Under the pieces are notes generated by a model that saw only the letters and a list, made by a program, of their open reading frames with translations, did not search any database and had not been told where the DNA came from. A stretch of DNA of 64,000 bases from the NCBI GenBank assembly GCA_934167835.1, contig CAKPLZ010000002.1, forward strand, positions 1 through 64,000, given 5' to 3'. The DNA comes from an uncultured Clostridia bacterium (GTDB lineage Bacteria; Bacillota; Clostridia; TANB77; CAG-508). Of this stretch, positions 37,067 to 45,775 are shown in pieces. The first letter of the stretch is position 1. Each line of letters starts with the position of its first letter. The translations under genes and the position numbers were made by a program.

Positions 37067-37531
37067 ATGAGAGTTGCGATTGGGCAGGATAGTCATAGAT
37101 TTGTGGCTGAGGATTGTGGAAAAAAGTTGATTCTTGGTGGTGTGGTGTTTGAAGATGCTGTGGGGCTAGAGGGAAATAGTGATGCAGATGTTGTTCTTCA
37201 TGCAGTTACAAATGCGGTGTCAGGTATAACTTGCAAGAATGTTTTGGGAAAGGTTGCTGATGAGCTTTGCAAACAGGGGATTACAGATAGTGAAGTATAT
37301 TTGAAAAAGGCTCTAGAGGATTTGAAGTATGAGATTATTCATTTATCTATTTCAATTGAATGTAAGACACCAAAAATAGCACCTAAAATTGAAGAAATGA
37401 GAGCAAATATTGCACGAATTTTGAACATTAAGGAAAATGAAGTTGGCATAACAGCTACAACAGGCGAAGGATTAACTGATTTTGGAAGAGGCAAGGGAAT
37501 AAGCGTTTTTTGTGTTATTACAACCCAATAG
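37067..37531 (+). CDS. ispF: 2-C-methyl-D-erythritol 2,4-cyclodiphosphate synthase
   Basis: Isoprenoid (MEP) pathway enzyme of 154 residues. GQDSHRF (metal Asp/His), GNSDADVVLHA (metal His) and TTGEGLTDFGRGKGI are the family signatures. It lies directly upstream of ispE (17 bp), the preceding step of the same pathway. RBS GTGAGG. Confidence 0.9.
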   Translation: MRVAIGQDSHRFVAEDCGKKLILGGVVFEDAVGLEGNSDADVVLHAVTNAVSGITCKNVLGKVADELCKQGITDSEVYLKKALEDLKYEIIHLSISIECKTPKIAPKIEEMRANIARILNIKENEVGITATTGEGLTDFGRGKGISVFCVITTQ

Positions 37532-37547
37532 AGGAAGGATTAGAGAT

Positions 37548-38414
37548 ATGGATAAAATGTATACTAAAGCAAGGGCAAAAATAAATTTAAGTTTAAATGT
37601 GCTGGATAAAAGACCAGATAATTATCATAATTTGGAGTCTATTTTCCAAAAAATAAATCTATATGATGAATTATATATTGAAAAAACTGAACAAGATGGA
37701 ATTGAAATATATACAAACATAGAAAATTTGCCTGAGCAAGATAATATCATATATAAAGCATATTTTAAATTAAAAGAAGAAAAACCTAAAATTAAAGGAG
37801 TTAAAGTCATACTGAAAAAAAACATACCAACACAGGCAGGCTTAGGTGGAGGTAGCACAGATTGTGCAAGTTTTATTTTAGCTATGAATAAATTATATGA
37901 TTTAAAATTACAAAATGAGGACTTGATTAAAATAGGAAAAAGTCTTGGAGCAGATGTCTGCCCATGCTATTTTAATGTTGCAGTAAAAGGCGAAGGAATA
38001 GGTGAAATTATTACTCCCATAGATGCAAATTTCAAGTTTTATTGTGTAATAATAAAACCTGAAATATCATGTTCTACAAAGAATATGTTTGAAAAGCTAG
38101 ATACAACCTTACATTTAAGGCAAAGGGAGATGAGTACTCCAATAGAAAGAGCATTAAAAACTCAAAATATTGCTTTATTATGTGATAATCTTTATAATGT
38201 TTTTGAAGATGTGATTAATGAAAAAGAAATAATATCAAACATAAAAAACGAACTACTTCAAAACGGAGCACTTGGTGCATTAATGACGGGGTCTGGGTCA
38301 GCAGTGTATGGAATATTTAAAAGTGAGGAAAATGCAAAAAAAGCATATAAGATTTTAAAGAAAAAATACGAAACTTATATATGTACATCATTTAACAGGA
38401 AAAGTACCTTTTGA
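37548..38414 (+). CDS. ispE: 4-diphosphocytidyl-2-C-methyl-D-erythritol kinase
   Basis: GHMP kinase of about 288 residues in the MEP pathway. ARAKINLSLNVLDKRPDNYHNLESI, the phosphate loop PTQAGLGGGSTDCASF (about residues 89-104) and MTGSGSAVYGIF near the C-terminus are diagnostic. ATG 37548 is chosen for the GAGGAAGGA upstream. The last codons form the 5' arm of the terminator. Confidence 0.95.
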   Translation: MDKMYTKARAKINLSLNVLDKRPDNYHNLESIFQKINLYDELYIEKTEQDGIEIYTNIENLPEQDNIIYKAYFKLKEEKPKIKGVKVILKKNIPTQAGLGGGSTDCASFILAMNKLYDLKLQNEDLIKIGKSLGADVCPCYFNVAVKGEGIGEIITPIDANFKFYCVIIKPEISCSTKNMFEKLDTTLHLRQREMSTPIERALKTQNIALLCDNLYNVFEDVINEKEIISNIKNELLQNGALGALMTGSGSAVYGIFKSEENAKKAYKILKKKYETYICTSFNRKSTF

Positions 38415-38428
38415 TAGGTGCTTTTTTT
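38400..38428 (+). terminator. Terminator overlapping the ispE 3' end
   Basis: AAAAGTACCT (38400-38409) pairs with AGGTGCTTTT (38416-38425) with one wobble, followed by T. Confidence 0.75.
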
Positions 38429-38475
38429 ATTATGCCTGCATATAATTTAAAAGAAAAATAAGAGGAGGTAAGAAA

Positions 38476-38994
38476 ATGGATTATGAAGAATACATGAGAA
38501 GTGTTTTAGGTTATAACCAAGTGCCAGACAATATTTATGCAAACTCACCATATAATAATTATTATTTCGACACACAATATATAAATAACAGAAACAATAA
38601 TTTTAATGACGAAATAATAGAAAGTTTATATCCAGAGATTTATAGAATAGTATATCCAATGGTATGTAAAGCATGTACACAAAATAGCCAAAGAGAAATA
38701 ACAAGAGATCTTATAGATAGCATGACAGACGAAATCTATTATAATTTAGAACCAGATGAGAGGCAAACAATGCTTTCAAACCAAGCAAGAACAGTTTTAA
38801 AAAATGGTGATGTTAGAAATCCAAATGCAAAAGAACCAGAGACAAGAGGGGATACAAGACAAAGAAATATGTTTTTGCCTGATTTAATCAGAATTTTAAT
38901 ACTAAGAGAATTCTTAAGAAGGAGACCCAATCGCCCTCCAATGCCACCCACAAGGCCACCAAGACCATTTCCACCACCATATAGACCATACTAA
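38476..38994 (+). CDS. Hypothetical protein with Tyr/Asn-rich N-terminus and proline-rich tail
   Basis: The 172-residue product begins with a Tyr/Asn-rich stretch (about residues 14-45), has a helical middle with two Cys (VCKACTQ, about 62-68), and ends in a Pro/Arg-rich tail (about 150-172, PPMPPTRPPRPFPPPYRPY). The composition resembles some spore-coat or cell-surface structural proteins, but no family is recognised. Monocistronic, with RBS GAGGAGG and a terminator on each side. Confidence 0.6.
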   Translation: MDYEEYMRSVLGYNQVPDNIYANSPYNNYYFDTQYINNRNNNFNDEIIESLYPEIYRIVYPMVCKACTQNSQREITRDLIDSMTDEIYYNLEPDERQTMLSNQARTVLKNGDVRNPNAKEPETRGDTRQRNMFLPDLIRILILREFLRRRPNRPPMPPTRPPRPFPPPYRPY

Positions 38995-39035
38995 AAATGC
39001 ATAAAATTTCTAAAATTTAAAATAATATAATTAAA

Positions 39036-39057
39036 AGCCCAACTTGCTAGTTGGGCT
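39036..39057 (+). terminator. Hairpin between the Pro-rich gene and the AI-2E gene
   Basis: AGCCCAACT-TGCT-AGTTGGGCT is a perfect 9-bp stem. The tail is not T-rich. Confidence 0.6.
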
Positions 39058-39081
39058 ATACATAAAAGTTAAGGAGAAAAC

Positions 39082-40175
39082 ATGATAATTGATGTTGGGT
39101 ATTGGACAAGAATATTAAAAAACATAGCAGTACTTGCTATTTCATTACTATTGATTTTTCTAAGTTTTAAACTAGCAGTATTTTATATGCCATTTTTAAT
39201 AGGATTTATTATATCATTATTAGTAGAACCTCTAATAAGAAAAATTGCTAAAAAAACAAATCTAGAAAGAAAAAAGAGTGCTATAATTGTTTTAATAATA
39301 ATATTTGGCATATTGCTAGGACTTCTTATATGGGGAGTTGTAACATTATTCACAGAGAGTTCTAATCTATTAAGAGGGCTAAATAATTATATAGAAATAA
39401 TATATAATAAACTTCAAAACTATATAGAAGTAATTAAAGAAGGCAATAGCAGTATCCCTGCAGAAATCATAACAGTTGTAGAAAATTCAATGGATAAAGT
39501 AATAGCATTTACAAGTAATTATGCCACAGAATTTTTAACTAAAATAACACAAATAATATCATCACTTCCAGCAATTGGAATATATACATTTATAACATTA
39601 CTTGCGACATATTTTATATGTACAGATAAAATGTATTTAATAGATACTATAGAACACCAACTTCCGAGCAGATGGGCAAGAAAAATAGGGTTACATTCAA
39701 GCAACATAATAAAATCTCTAGGAAGCTACTTAAAAGCAGAAGCAATACTTATAATTATTTCATTTTTCATAGTACTAATAGGTCTGTACATTTTAAAATT
39801 TATTGGACTTAATGTACCATATCCATTCTTAAGTGCATTAGGAATTGGCTTTGTAGATGCATTGCCAATACTAGGCTCTGGAACCGTAATGGTACCATGG
39901 GCAATAATATCAGCACTAAATGGAGATTTAACACTTGGAATAGCAATAATAGTAATATTTGCAATAATACTAATAGTAAGGCAACTTATAGAGCCAAGAA
40001 TAGTAAGCCGGCCAGATAGGTATTCATCCAATATTTACATTAATTGCAATGTATACGGGCTTTAAACTAACAGGAGTTTTACGGATTGTTCATAGGACCA
40101 ATAATACTGATAATTTTAAAAAATATCTTTAGTGTAAGTATAGAAAATGGAATAATAAAAAGTATATTCAATTAA
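39082..40175 (+). CDS. AI-2E family transporter, read across two CGG +1 sites
   Basis: Polytopic membrane protein of the AI-2E/YtvI group (363 residues). Frame 0 runs to CGG 40009; skipping the C gives RIVS-GQIGIHPIFTLIAMY. A second CGG at 40082 gives GVL-GLFIGPIILIILKNI, the strongly conserved C-terminal helix. The stop at 40173-40175 lies inside the left 28-bp direct repeat of the island, so the island inserted at the 3' end of this gene without breaking it. RBS AAGGAG. Confidence 0.88.
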
Positions 40176-40181
40176 AATGCT
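40154..40181 (+). repeat. Left 28-bp direct repeat flanking the pilin/DGR island
   Basis: Identical by eye to 43266-43293. It covers the last codons and stop of the AI-2E gene. The duplication of a gene end is typical of att sites of site-specific integration. Confidence 0.8.
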
Positions 40182-40271
40182 GTCAATGATTTTTGAAAAT
40201 GTTCCGAAAATTTTTTAAACATAAGCCATAAAACTTTGACTTTTTTATTTTAAAATTTTATATAAAATGTA

Positions 40272-40421
40272 TTGACATTAAGAATTAAATAGGATAAACT
40301 TTAAATATAAAATCTTTTTTGGAAAGAAAAGCACATTGAAATTTGAATAATTAAGGCAAAATATAAGCAAAATATTGCTTGTAAGGCTTACAAACAATAA
40401 ATTTCAATGTGCAAATTTTTT
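40272..40421 (+). promoter_or_regulatory. Promoter and terminator-like leader of the prepilin-FGE gene
   Basis: TTGACA (40272-40277), 17 bp, TAAACT (40295-40300). Then a 14-bp perfect stem (40331-40344 with 40399-40412) enclosing smaller hairpins, including TTGTAA-GGC-TTACAA, and followed by a T run (40416-40421). It could act as an attenuator controlling the downstream gene. 40182-40271 shows nothing else. Confidence 0.55.
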
Positions 40422-40491
40422 AAAAAAAGTTTACAAAAAGAAAAACAACCAAAGTAAAAACTTAAAAGATTTTTAAGGAGGAAAACAGAAA

Positions 40492-41810
40492 ATGAATTTT
40501 AAATTTAAAAACAAATCAGGAATAACATTAATCGCCTTGATTATTACGATAATTGTAATGTTAATCCTAGTAGCAGTCAGTATAAGTGTAGCACTAAATA
40601 CAGGACTATTTAAATCAGCAGGAGATGCCACAAAAAACTGGAAATCAGCCCAAGATACAGAAGCAAATGTTGGGTCCGAAATTAAAATAGGGGATAAAAC
40701 TTATTCAAGCATAGAAGAGTATATAGAGGATACAAAACCATTACCAGAAGGAGCAGGCAAAAAATTTACTGAAACAAAGGAATATACAGATGGTACAAAA
40801 ACAGCAGTAATTCCAGGAGGTTTTACAGTATCAGGTGCAGGAACAGAAAAAACAATAGATGGTGGATTAGTAATTTACTTAATAAATGATAAAACAGAAG
40901 AAGATATAGTTAAAATAGACTGGAATGATGAAGCAACACTAAAGCATTTGAAGGAAACTTATGACCAATTTGTATGGGTGCCAGTGACAGATGCAAATAA
41001 AATGTTTATGTGTCAAGCAAAAACAGAATCAGACTCAGGATGTGATTTAAAAATAGAGGGAAATGAAGTAATATGCCAAACACATAAAACAGCAGATGCA
41101 ACAAAATCAAAGAAGATGGCAGGAAGACTATATGCAACAAGCTTAGGGGGAAATTTTAACAGTAGTTTAACAACACAAACCTATAATGCCAATAGTGGAT
41201 TAAGAGAACCAGCAAAACTAACTGATACGGACTCAAGCTATGTAAATCAAGAAGAAGAACCAAATTTAGACTTACAAACAGAATACAATAACGCAGTAAA
41301 AAAAGTGATAGAAAGCAAAGGCTTTTGGATAGGTAGATATGAAACAAGTGGAATGGATAGTTCAAATGATGACATAGCAGTAATAGCAGGAAAAGGAGCA
41401 AATGACGGAATAAACAATATAACCTGGTATAGAATGTATAAACAGCAACAAAACTATGCAAGCAAAAAGAGTCTTGATACTTCAACAATACAAAGTACAA
41501 TGATATTTGGAGCAGCCTATGACCAAGCAATGCTATTTGCAAATTGTGCAAAAGCAACTACACCAAGGAAAGCTTTTTCAGCAGTAATAACAGGAAATGT
41601 TGAAACAGATTGTTATAAGAATATATATGACTTATGTGGTAACTTAGTTGAATGGACAACAGAGGCTGACTACACCGACCATCGAGTTTACAGGGGCCGG
41701 CACTTACGACCGCAGTAGTTCTGCTAGTCATCGCAGCAGCGACGGTCCGATTTGCAATGACATCAGCGGCCACGTACGGTTCTAGAGCCTCATTTTATGT
41801 ATCACTGTAA
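40492..41810 (+). CDS. Prepilin-like protein with FGE/C-type-lectin-fold domain: DGR target, read across two CGG +1 sites
   Basis: The N-terminus (GITLIALIITIIVMLILVAV) is a prepilin-type leader and helix, nearly identical to the gene at 86. The C-terminal two thirds match formylglycine-generating-enzyme-like domains (FVWVPVTD, GFWIGRYETSGM, NLVEWTTEA). In frame 0 the protein ends early at a TAG. CGG 41698 gives VYRG-GTYDRSSSASHRSSDG and CGG 41777 gives HV-GSRASFYVSL and a stop at 41808-41810 (438 residues). That ending matches the homologue at 46050 (GSRMFLYIL). The stretch between the two sites is GC-rich and Ser/His/Asp-rich, like a mutagenised variable region. Probably a displayed ligand-binding protein. 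Confidence 0.8.
41699..41800 (+). other. Putative DGR variable region (VR)
   Basis: The last ~35 codons of the FGE domain are abruptly GC-rich in an AT-rich genome and use codons (CGC, AGC, GAC, GGC) unlike the neighbours, as expected where template adenines have been replaced. It corresponds to the ligand-binding face of FGE/C-type-lectin DGR targets. No template repeat was found in the window. Confidence 0.6.
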
Positions 41811-41838
41811 GCTTGCAGGTGATACAGTAATTAAATAT

Positions 41839-41956
41839 TTCGAAGTAGTTTTAGGGAAAGCTACTTCGAAGCTAAGTAACCTTAGCGAATTTTATACGCT
41901 AAGTGAGCGGAAAATTTTTAAAAGACCCAAGAAGGGCTTTTAAAAATTTTCCGCCC
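41839..41956 (+). other. Large inverted repeats downstream of the variable region
   Basis: TTCGAAGTAG (41839-41848) pairs with CTACTTCGAA (41861-41870). An 18-bp perfect stem (41907-41924 with 41937-41954) follows. An AGCGT...ACGCTTTTT terminator-like hairpin lies at about 41959-41990. Known DGRs use a hairpin or cruciform just after the VR for target recognition; the first stem lies 28 bp past the stop and could serve so. The rest of 41811-42070 contains no gene. Confidence 0.55.
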
Positions 41957-42070
41957 TAGCGTGGCGCCACTTGAGTAGTGACGCTTTTTCTGCGTTTGCG
42001 GGCTTTAGATGGCCTTAAAACGGGTTAAAGTGCTATAACTGATAAAAAATGTATAGGAGGAGATTTTTTA

Positions 42071-42154
42071 ATGGGTTATAGCCAAGATGATATTTACCTA
42101 GAAGCCTTACTTAAGAAGCAAAAAGAAAAACAAGGTTTGATAGAAAATGAATGA
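42071..42154 (+). CDS. Small 27-residue ORF ahead of avd
   Basis: ATG 42071 has a strong AGGAGGAG site; the product (MGYSQDDIYLEALLKKQKEK, then seven more residues) is charged and helical. It overlaps avd by 8 bp, so it may serve to couple translation into avd or be a degraded gene start. No family recognised. Confidence 0.4.
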   Translation: MGYSQDDIYLEALLKKQKEKQGLIENE

Positions 42155-42512
42155 AAAGGGTAATGTGCTAAGCCTTATACCTAAGGCGGAAAAGTATATT
42201 CAATATATTATTGAAATGATAATTAAAATCCCAAGAACTGAGAAATATAGCATTGGAGCAGAATATAAGCTTTCCTTATATAAAATGCTTGAACATATAA
42301 TTAGATTAAATAAAATTGCTGAAAGTAAGAAATTGGAGTTTTTAAATGTTATAGATACTGAACTTAATTTGCAGAGAATTTATTTAAGAGTAATGAATAA
42401 AAATGGCTGGATAAACGACAAAAAGCTAAATGTGTGTATGGAGCAGATATATGAAATAGGGAAAATATTGGGAGGCTTAATAAAGTATTATGGCAAAAAC
42501 GATAAGAAATGA
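42147..42512 (+). CDS. avd: Avd-like four-helix-bundle protein (DGR accessory variability determinant)
   Basis: The 121-residue product is basic and fully helical (AEKYIQYIIEMIIKIPRTEKYSIG, then about three further helices with conserved LGGLIKYYGK at the end), as in Avd, which forms a pentamer that binds the DGR reverse transcriptase and template RNA. It lies between the target protein and the RT gene and overlaps the RT start by 23 bp, the standard DGR order. Confidence 0.75.
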   Translation: MNEKGNVLSLIPKAEKYIQYIIEMIIKIPRTEKYSIGAEYKLSLYKMLEHIIRLNKIAESKKLEFLNVIDTELNLQRIYLRVMNKNGWINDKKLNVCMEQIYEIGKILGGLIKYYGKNDKK

Positions 42513-42882
42513 GTTCGATAAAGCTTTAAGCTATGAGAATCTGATGAAAGCACATTTGCAGAGTAGAAAAGGTAAAGGATATAGAAAAGAAATTATTTTA
42601 TTTAACTTAAAGCAAGAAGAATATATAATGTGGCTTTATGATGAGCTAAAAAGTTTAAAATATAAGCATGGTGGTTATACAGTATTTTACATAACGGAAC
42701 CTAAATTAAGAAGGATAGAAAAATCTAAGTACATAGATAGAATAGTTCATAGATGGTATGTAAATAGCTTCATAAAGCCATATTTTGTACCACAATTTAT
42801 AGAAACAAGCTATGCTTGCTTAAAAAATAAAGGAATGCATACAGAAAACGTATTAGTATTAAAGAGATTTATTCCTTCCTAA
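42490..42882 (+). pseudogene. Truncated DGR-type reverse transcriptase (N-terminal 130 residues)
   Basis: The start matches the RT0/RT1 region of DGR and group II-type reverse transcriptases: ELKSLKYKHGGYTVFYITEPKLRRI...YIDRIVHRWYVNSFIKPYF...FIETSYACLKNKGMHTE. The frame stops after 130 of about 330-400 residues, before the palm motif (YxDD-type) that carries the catalytic Asp. No RT continuation is visible in any frame before the next gene. It can make no cDNA, so the retroelement is inactive in cis. Confidence 0.75.
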
Positions 42883-42960
42883 TTTAGGTAAAAATGTAAC
42901 AATAAAATGTGTATTAGTAGATTTTCAAATATACGCATTTTATGCTTTAAGGAGGGCTTT

Positions 42961-43209
42961 ATGGTGAATGAAGTATTTATAATGGGGAAATTAATAAGTG
43001 AGGTTAAGTATAAGTTTATACTTGAAAAGCACAATAATGCAAAGGCTGTTATTAGTTTGGAATTATTAGATAAAACAAAGATAGAAGTTATTGCATATAA
43101 CGAAATTGCAGATTATGTTTTTAAAAATTTGGATAAAAATGAGCTAGTATTCATAAATGGCAAAATATATGGGAAAGAGGTTATAGCATGTAATATAGCA
43201 GTGTTATAA
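42961..43209 (+). CDS. Small SSB/OB-fold-like protein of the DGR island
   Basis: The 82-residue product (ATG 42961, RBS AAGGAGGG) has the strand pattern of an OB fold: VFIMGKLISEVKYKFI, AKAVISLELLDKTKIEVIAY, ELVFINGKIYG. This is the layout of single-strand-binding proteins cut short, but sequence identity is too low for a firm assignment. It occupies the place where an RT C-terminus and template repeat would be expected. Confidence 0.5.
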   Translation: MVNEVFIMGKLISEVKYKFILEKHNNAKAVISLELLDKTKIEVIAYNEIADYVFKNLDKNELVFINGKIYGKEVIACNIAVL

Positions 43210-43216
43210 AAGTTAA

Positions 43217-43265
43217 GGACATTTTCTCATTTCATTACTTAAGACTTTATCACATTTCTTTCATA
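43217..43265 (+). repeat. 49-bp island-end repeat, second copy
   Basis: Matches 1739-1787 at about 90 percent by eye and abuts the right direct repeat. Confidence 0.6.
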
Positions 43266-43293
43266 AATAAAAAGTATATTCAATTAAAATGCT
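43266..43293 (+). repeat. Right 28-bp direct repeat flanking the pilin/DGR island
   Basis: Identical by eye to 40154-40181. It lies in the short gap before rlmD, where it cannot code for the AI-2E C-terminus, so it is the duplicated copy. Confidence 0.8.
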
Positions 43294-43340
43294 TGATTTT
43301 TTATTCTCATTAGAATATAATTTTTATGTAGGTGAATCAA

Positions 43341-44696
43341 ATGTTAGAAAAAAATCAAGAATTAGAAGTAGAAATAATAGATAATGGATTTCAAGGAGAA
43401 GGAATCGCCAAAATTCAAGACTTTCCCATTTTTATTCAAGGAGCAATAAAAGGGGAAAAGATAAAAATTAAAATTGTAAAAGTTTTAAAAAATTTTGGAT
43501 ATGGTAAAATATTACAAATAATTACCCCATCAGAATATAGAACAAATTCAGATTGTAACAGCTTTCCACAATGTGGAGGTTGCACTTTAAGGCACATCAG
43601 TTATAACCATACACTTGCCATAAAAAAAGCAACAGTAGAGAACTGTTTATATAAAGCTTTGCATAGAGAAATAAAGGTAAATGATGTAATAGGAATGGAT
43701 AATCCATTAAACTATAGAAACAAGCTTCAATATCCAGTAGGCATAAATAAGAACAATGAGCCTGTAATGGGAGTATATGCAGAAAGAACACATACCATAA
43801 TACCAGTTAAAAATTGCCATATTCAAAACGAGGAAAGTAATAAAATAGCAAATGATATATTTGAATTTATAAAAACACACAACATTCCCGCCTATAATGA
43901 GCAAACACTAAAAGGAACTGTAAGACATATAGTCATACGAAAAGGAATAAAAACCGGAGAAATTTTAGTTACACTAGTTTTAAATGATAAAAATTTCAAA
44001 AAAGATAAAGAATTTATTGAATATTTAACCAATAAATATCCAAATATAAAATCAATAGTAAAAAATTACAACACACAAAATACAAATGTAATATTAGGAA
44101 ATAAAAATGAAATCATCTATGGAAGCGGATACATATATGATATTTTAGGAGACTATAAATTTAAAATATCACCCCTATCCTTTTACCAAGTAAACCCAAC
44201 ACAAACTGAAATCTTATACAAAACAGCCATAAATTATGTAAAAAACAAAGGAGAAACAGCACTAGACCTATACTGTGGAATAGGTACAATAGGAATATTT
44301 GCAGCTAAAAACTTCAAAAAGATTTATGGAATAGAAATAGTAGAACAAGCAATTGAAGATGCAAAAGAAAATGCCAAAATAAACAATCTAAATAACACAG
44401 AATTTTATGCAGGAGATGTAGAAAAAATATTACCACAAATATTAAACAACATAGAAAACAAACCAGAAGTAGTCTTTGTAGACCCACCAAGAAAAGGCTT
44501 AGACAGCAAAACCATAGACGTTTTAAAACAACTAAAACCATCCCAAATAATCTACATAAGCTGCAACCCAGCAACCCTAGCGCGAGATTTAGGAATGCTA
44601 GAAGAAAAATACACAATACAGCAAGTGCAACCTGTGGACATGTTTCCGTATACATCACATGTGGAGTGTTGTGTGGTACTGAATTTAAAAGATTAG
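43341..44696 (+). CDS. rlmD: 23S rRNA (uracil-5-)-methyltransferase, RlmD/RumA-type
   Basis: SAM-dependent enzyme of about 451 residues. An N-terminal TRAM domain (IIDNGFQGEGIAKIQDFPIF) is followed by CNSFPQCGGC, part of the Fe-S cluster ligand set, then LDLYCGIGTIGIF (SAM site), FVDPPRKGLD and YISCNPATLARD with the catalytic Cys. AGGTGA precedes ATG 43341; GTG 43332 lies inside that site. Which uracil it methylates cannot be told from sequence alone. Confidence 0.9.
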   Translation: MLEKNQELEVEIIDNGFQGEGIAKIQDFPIFIQGAIKGEKIKIKIVKVLKNFGYGKILQIITPSEYRTNSDCNSFPQCGGCTLRHISYNHTLAIKKATVENCLYKALHREIKVNDVIGMDNPLNYRNKLQYPVGINKNNEPVMGVYAERTHTIIPVKNCHIQNEESNKIANDIFEFIKTHNIPAYNEQTLKGTVRHIVIRKGIKTGEILVTLVLNDKNFKKDKEFIEYLTNKYPNIKSIVKNYNTQNTNVILGNKNEIIYGSGYIYDILGDYKFKISPLSFYQVNPTQTEILYKTAINYVKNKGETALDLYCGIGTIGIFAAKNFKKIYGIEIVEQAIEDAKENAKINNLNNTEFYAGDVEKILPQILNNIENKPEVVFVDPPRKGLDSKTIDVLKQLKPSQIIYISCNPATLARDLGMLEEKYTIQQVQPVDMFPYTSHVECCVVLNLKD

Positions 44697-44700
44697 CTCA

Positions 44701-44780
44701 ATTCGCTATACAGCGAATGATGTAACCAATCAATAATTTTATATCACGAAAAAAATGAAAAATTTGTGATATAAATTATT
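44701..44780 (+). terminator. Hairpins between rlmD and the flavin protein gene
   Basis: ATTCGCT / AGCGAAT (44701-44718) and a long AT-rich stem (about 44732-44747 with 44766-44780, one bulge) followed by T-rich sequence. Confidence 0.5.
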
Positions 44781-44806
44781 TTATAAAAATAGAAAGGATT
44801 GATTTT

Positions 44807-45748
44807 ATGGAAAAGAAAATTGAAGAATTAAATGGATTTAGAGATTTAAGAATAGTTGACAACTTTTATCAAACATCAAGCTTTTTCCCAATGCCAACTA
44901 CAGAAATTGGAACATTAAGTGAGTCAGGCCAGACCAATATTGGTTCATATTCGCTATGTTTTCCGTATTACATTGCGGGAAAGGATTATTATGCAATGGT
45001 TCTTTGTTGCAGAAATAGTTCAAATACAGCAAAAAATATTTTAAGAACAGGAAAGTGTTCAATTAATTTTATAACAGATAAGAGAAAATATTTCAAAGAA
45101 GCGGTGCGTTTAGGTTACCCAGGCGAAACAACAGAAGAAAAAATGAAAGATACTATTTTTACTTTAGTAGATGGTAAACGTGCTAGAGAAAATCCAAATG
45201 AAAAATATCCTAAGATTATAAGTGAGGCATTTCAAGTTTTTGAGTGTACATGGGTAAAAGAACTAGATGGTGCAGAAAATGATACTGTTCAAGAAGAATA
45301 TTTGCCACCATATCATCAATTTAATGGAATAACAAGTAAATTTGGCGCACATTTTATTTTGAAAATTGACCATATTTTAATGAAACCAAAATATTATGAT
45401 GCAATAATAAATGGTGTAACAGCAACATCATTCCCACAAGTACCAGTAGATTATGGATATAGAGATAATAAAAATTTCTGGTACACAAGGTTTAAAAGGC
45501 CAATTGCAGAACCTATTCCCGCAAGTAAAGGAATTAGTTTAGACACTGTAAAATATGCAGCATCTAGAATTGATCCAGAAGTAAAATTCACAGATGAAGC
45601 ATGTGCTAAACTAGTCAAAGTGCCAAGAGTGTTCCTAAGTACAGTACTAAAGGGATGTGTAGCATGGGCAAAAGAAAATAATGTAAATTTAATCACAGAA
45701 AAAGAAATGGCAATAATACAAGACAAACGTAACAAGGAAAAGAAATAA
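44807..45748 (+). CDS. Flavin-reductase-like protein with C-terminal PCP_red-type domain
   Basis: The 313-residue product has an N-terminal FMN-binding split barrel (IGSYSLCFPYYIAGKDYYAMV, NILRTGKCSINFI) and a C-terminal segment of about 45 residues (FTDEACAKLVKVPRVFLSTV, then ending NLITEKEM) that resembles the PCP_red domain of protochlorophyllide reductase subunits and some Fe-S or redox proteins. The combination suggests a redox enzyme whose substrate is unknown. Monocistronic; RBS AAAGGA. Confidence 0.65.
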   Translation: MEKKIEELNGFRDLRIVDNFYQTSSFFPMPTTEIGTLSESGQTNIGSYSLCFPYYIAGKDYYAMVLCCRNSSNTAKNILRTGKCSINFITDKRKYFKEAVRLGYPGETTEEKMKDTIFTLVDGKRARENPNEKYPKIISEAFQVFECTWVKELDGAENDTVQEEYLPPYHQFNGITSKFGAHFILKIDHILMKPKYYDAIINGVTATSFPQVPVDYGYRDNKNFWYTRFKRPIAEPIPASKGISLDTVKYAASRIDPEVKFTDEACAKLVKVPRVFLSTVLKGCVAWAKENNVNLITEKEMAIIQDKRNKEKK

Positions 45749-45754
45749 AAACAA

Positions 45755-45775
45755 GGGGGATTCTAAAAATCCCCC
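45755..45775 (+). terminator. Terminator after the flavin protein gene
   Basis: GGGGG-ATTCTAAAAAT-CCCCC with inner pairs; the downstream tail is A-rich, so strength is uncertain. Confidence 0.55.

Larger units (their letters stand above)
40182..43265. mobile_element. 3.1-kb island with prepilin-FGE target protein and a degenerate diversity-generating retroelement
   Basis: Bounded by 28-bp direct repeats and inserted between the AI-2E gene and rlmD. Contents in order: promoter and leader hairpin, prepilin-FGE gene with variable C-terminus, large inverted repeats, a 27-codon ORF, avd, a truncated reverse transcriptase, an OB-fold-like gene and a 49-bp terminal sequence shared with 1739-1787. 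No integrase is inside, so movement must have used an enzyme in trans or one since lost. Confidence 0.65.

Noticed and set aside
40182..43265. DGR template repeat
   Set aside because: I searched the island and its flanks by eye for a copy of the variable region and found none.
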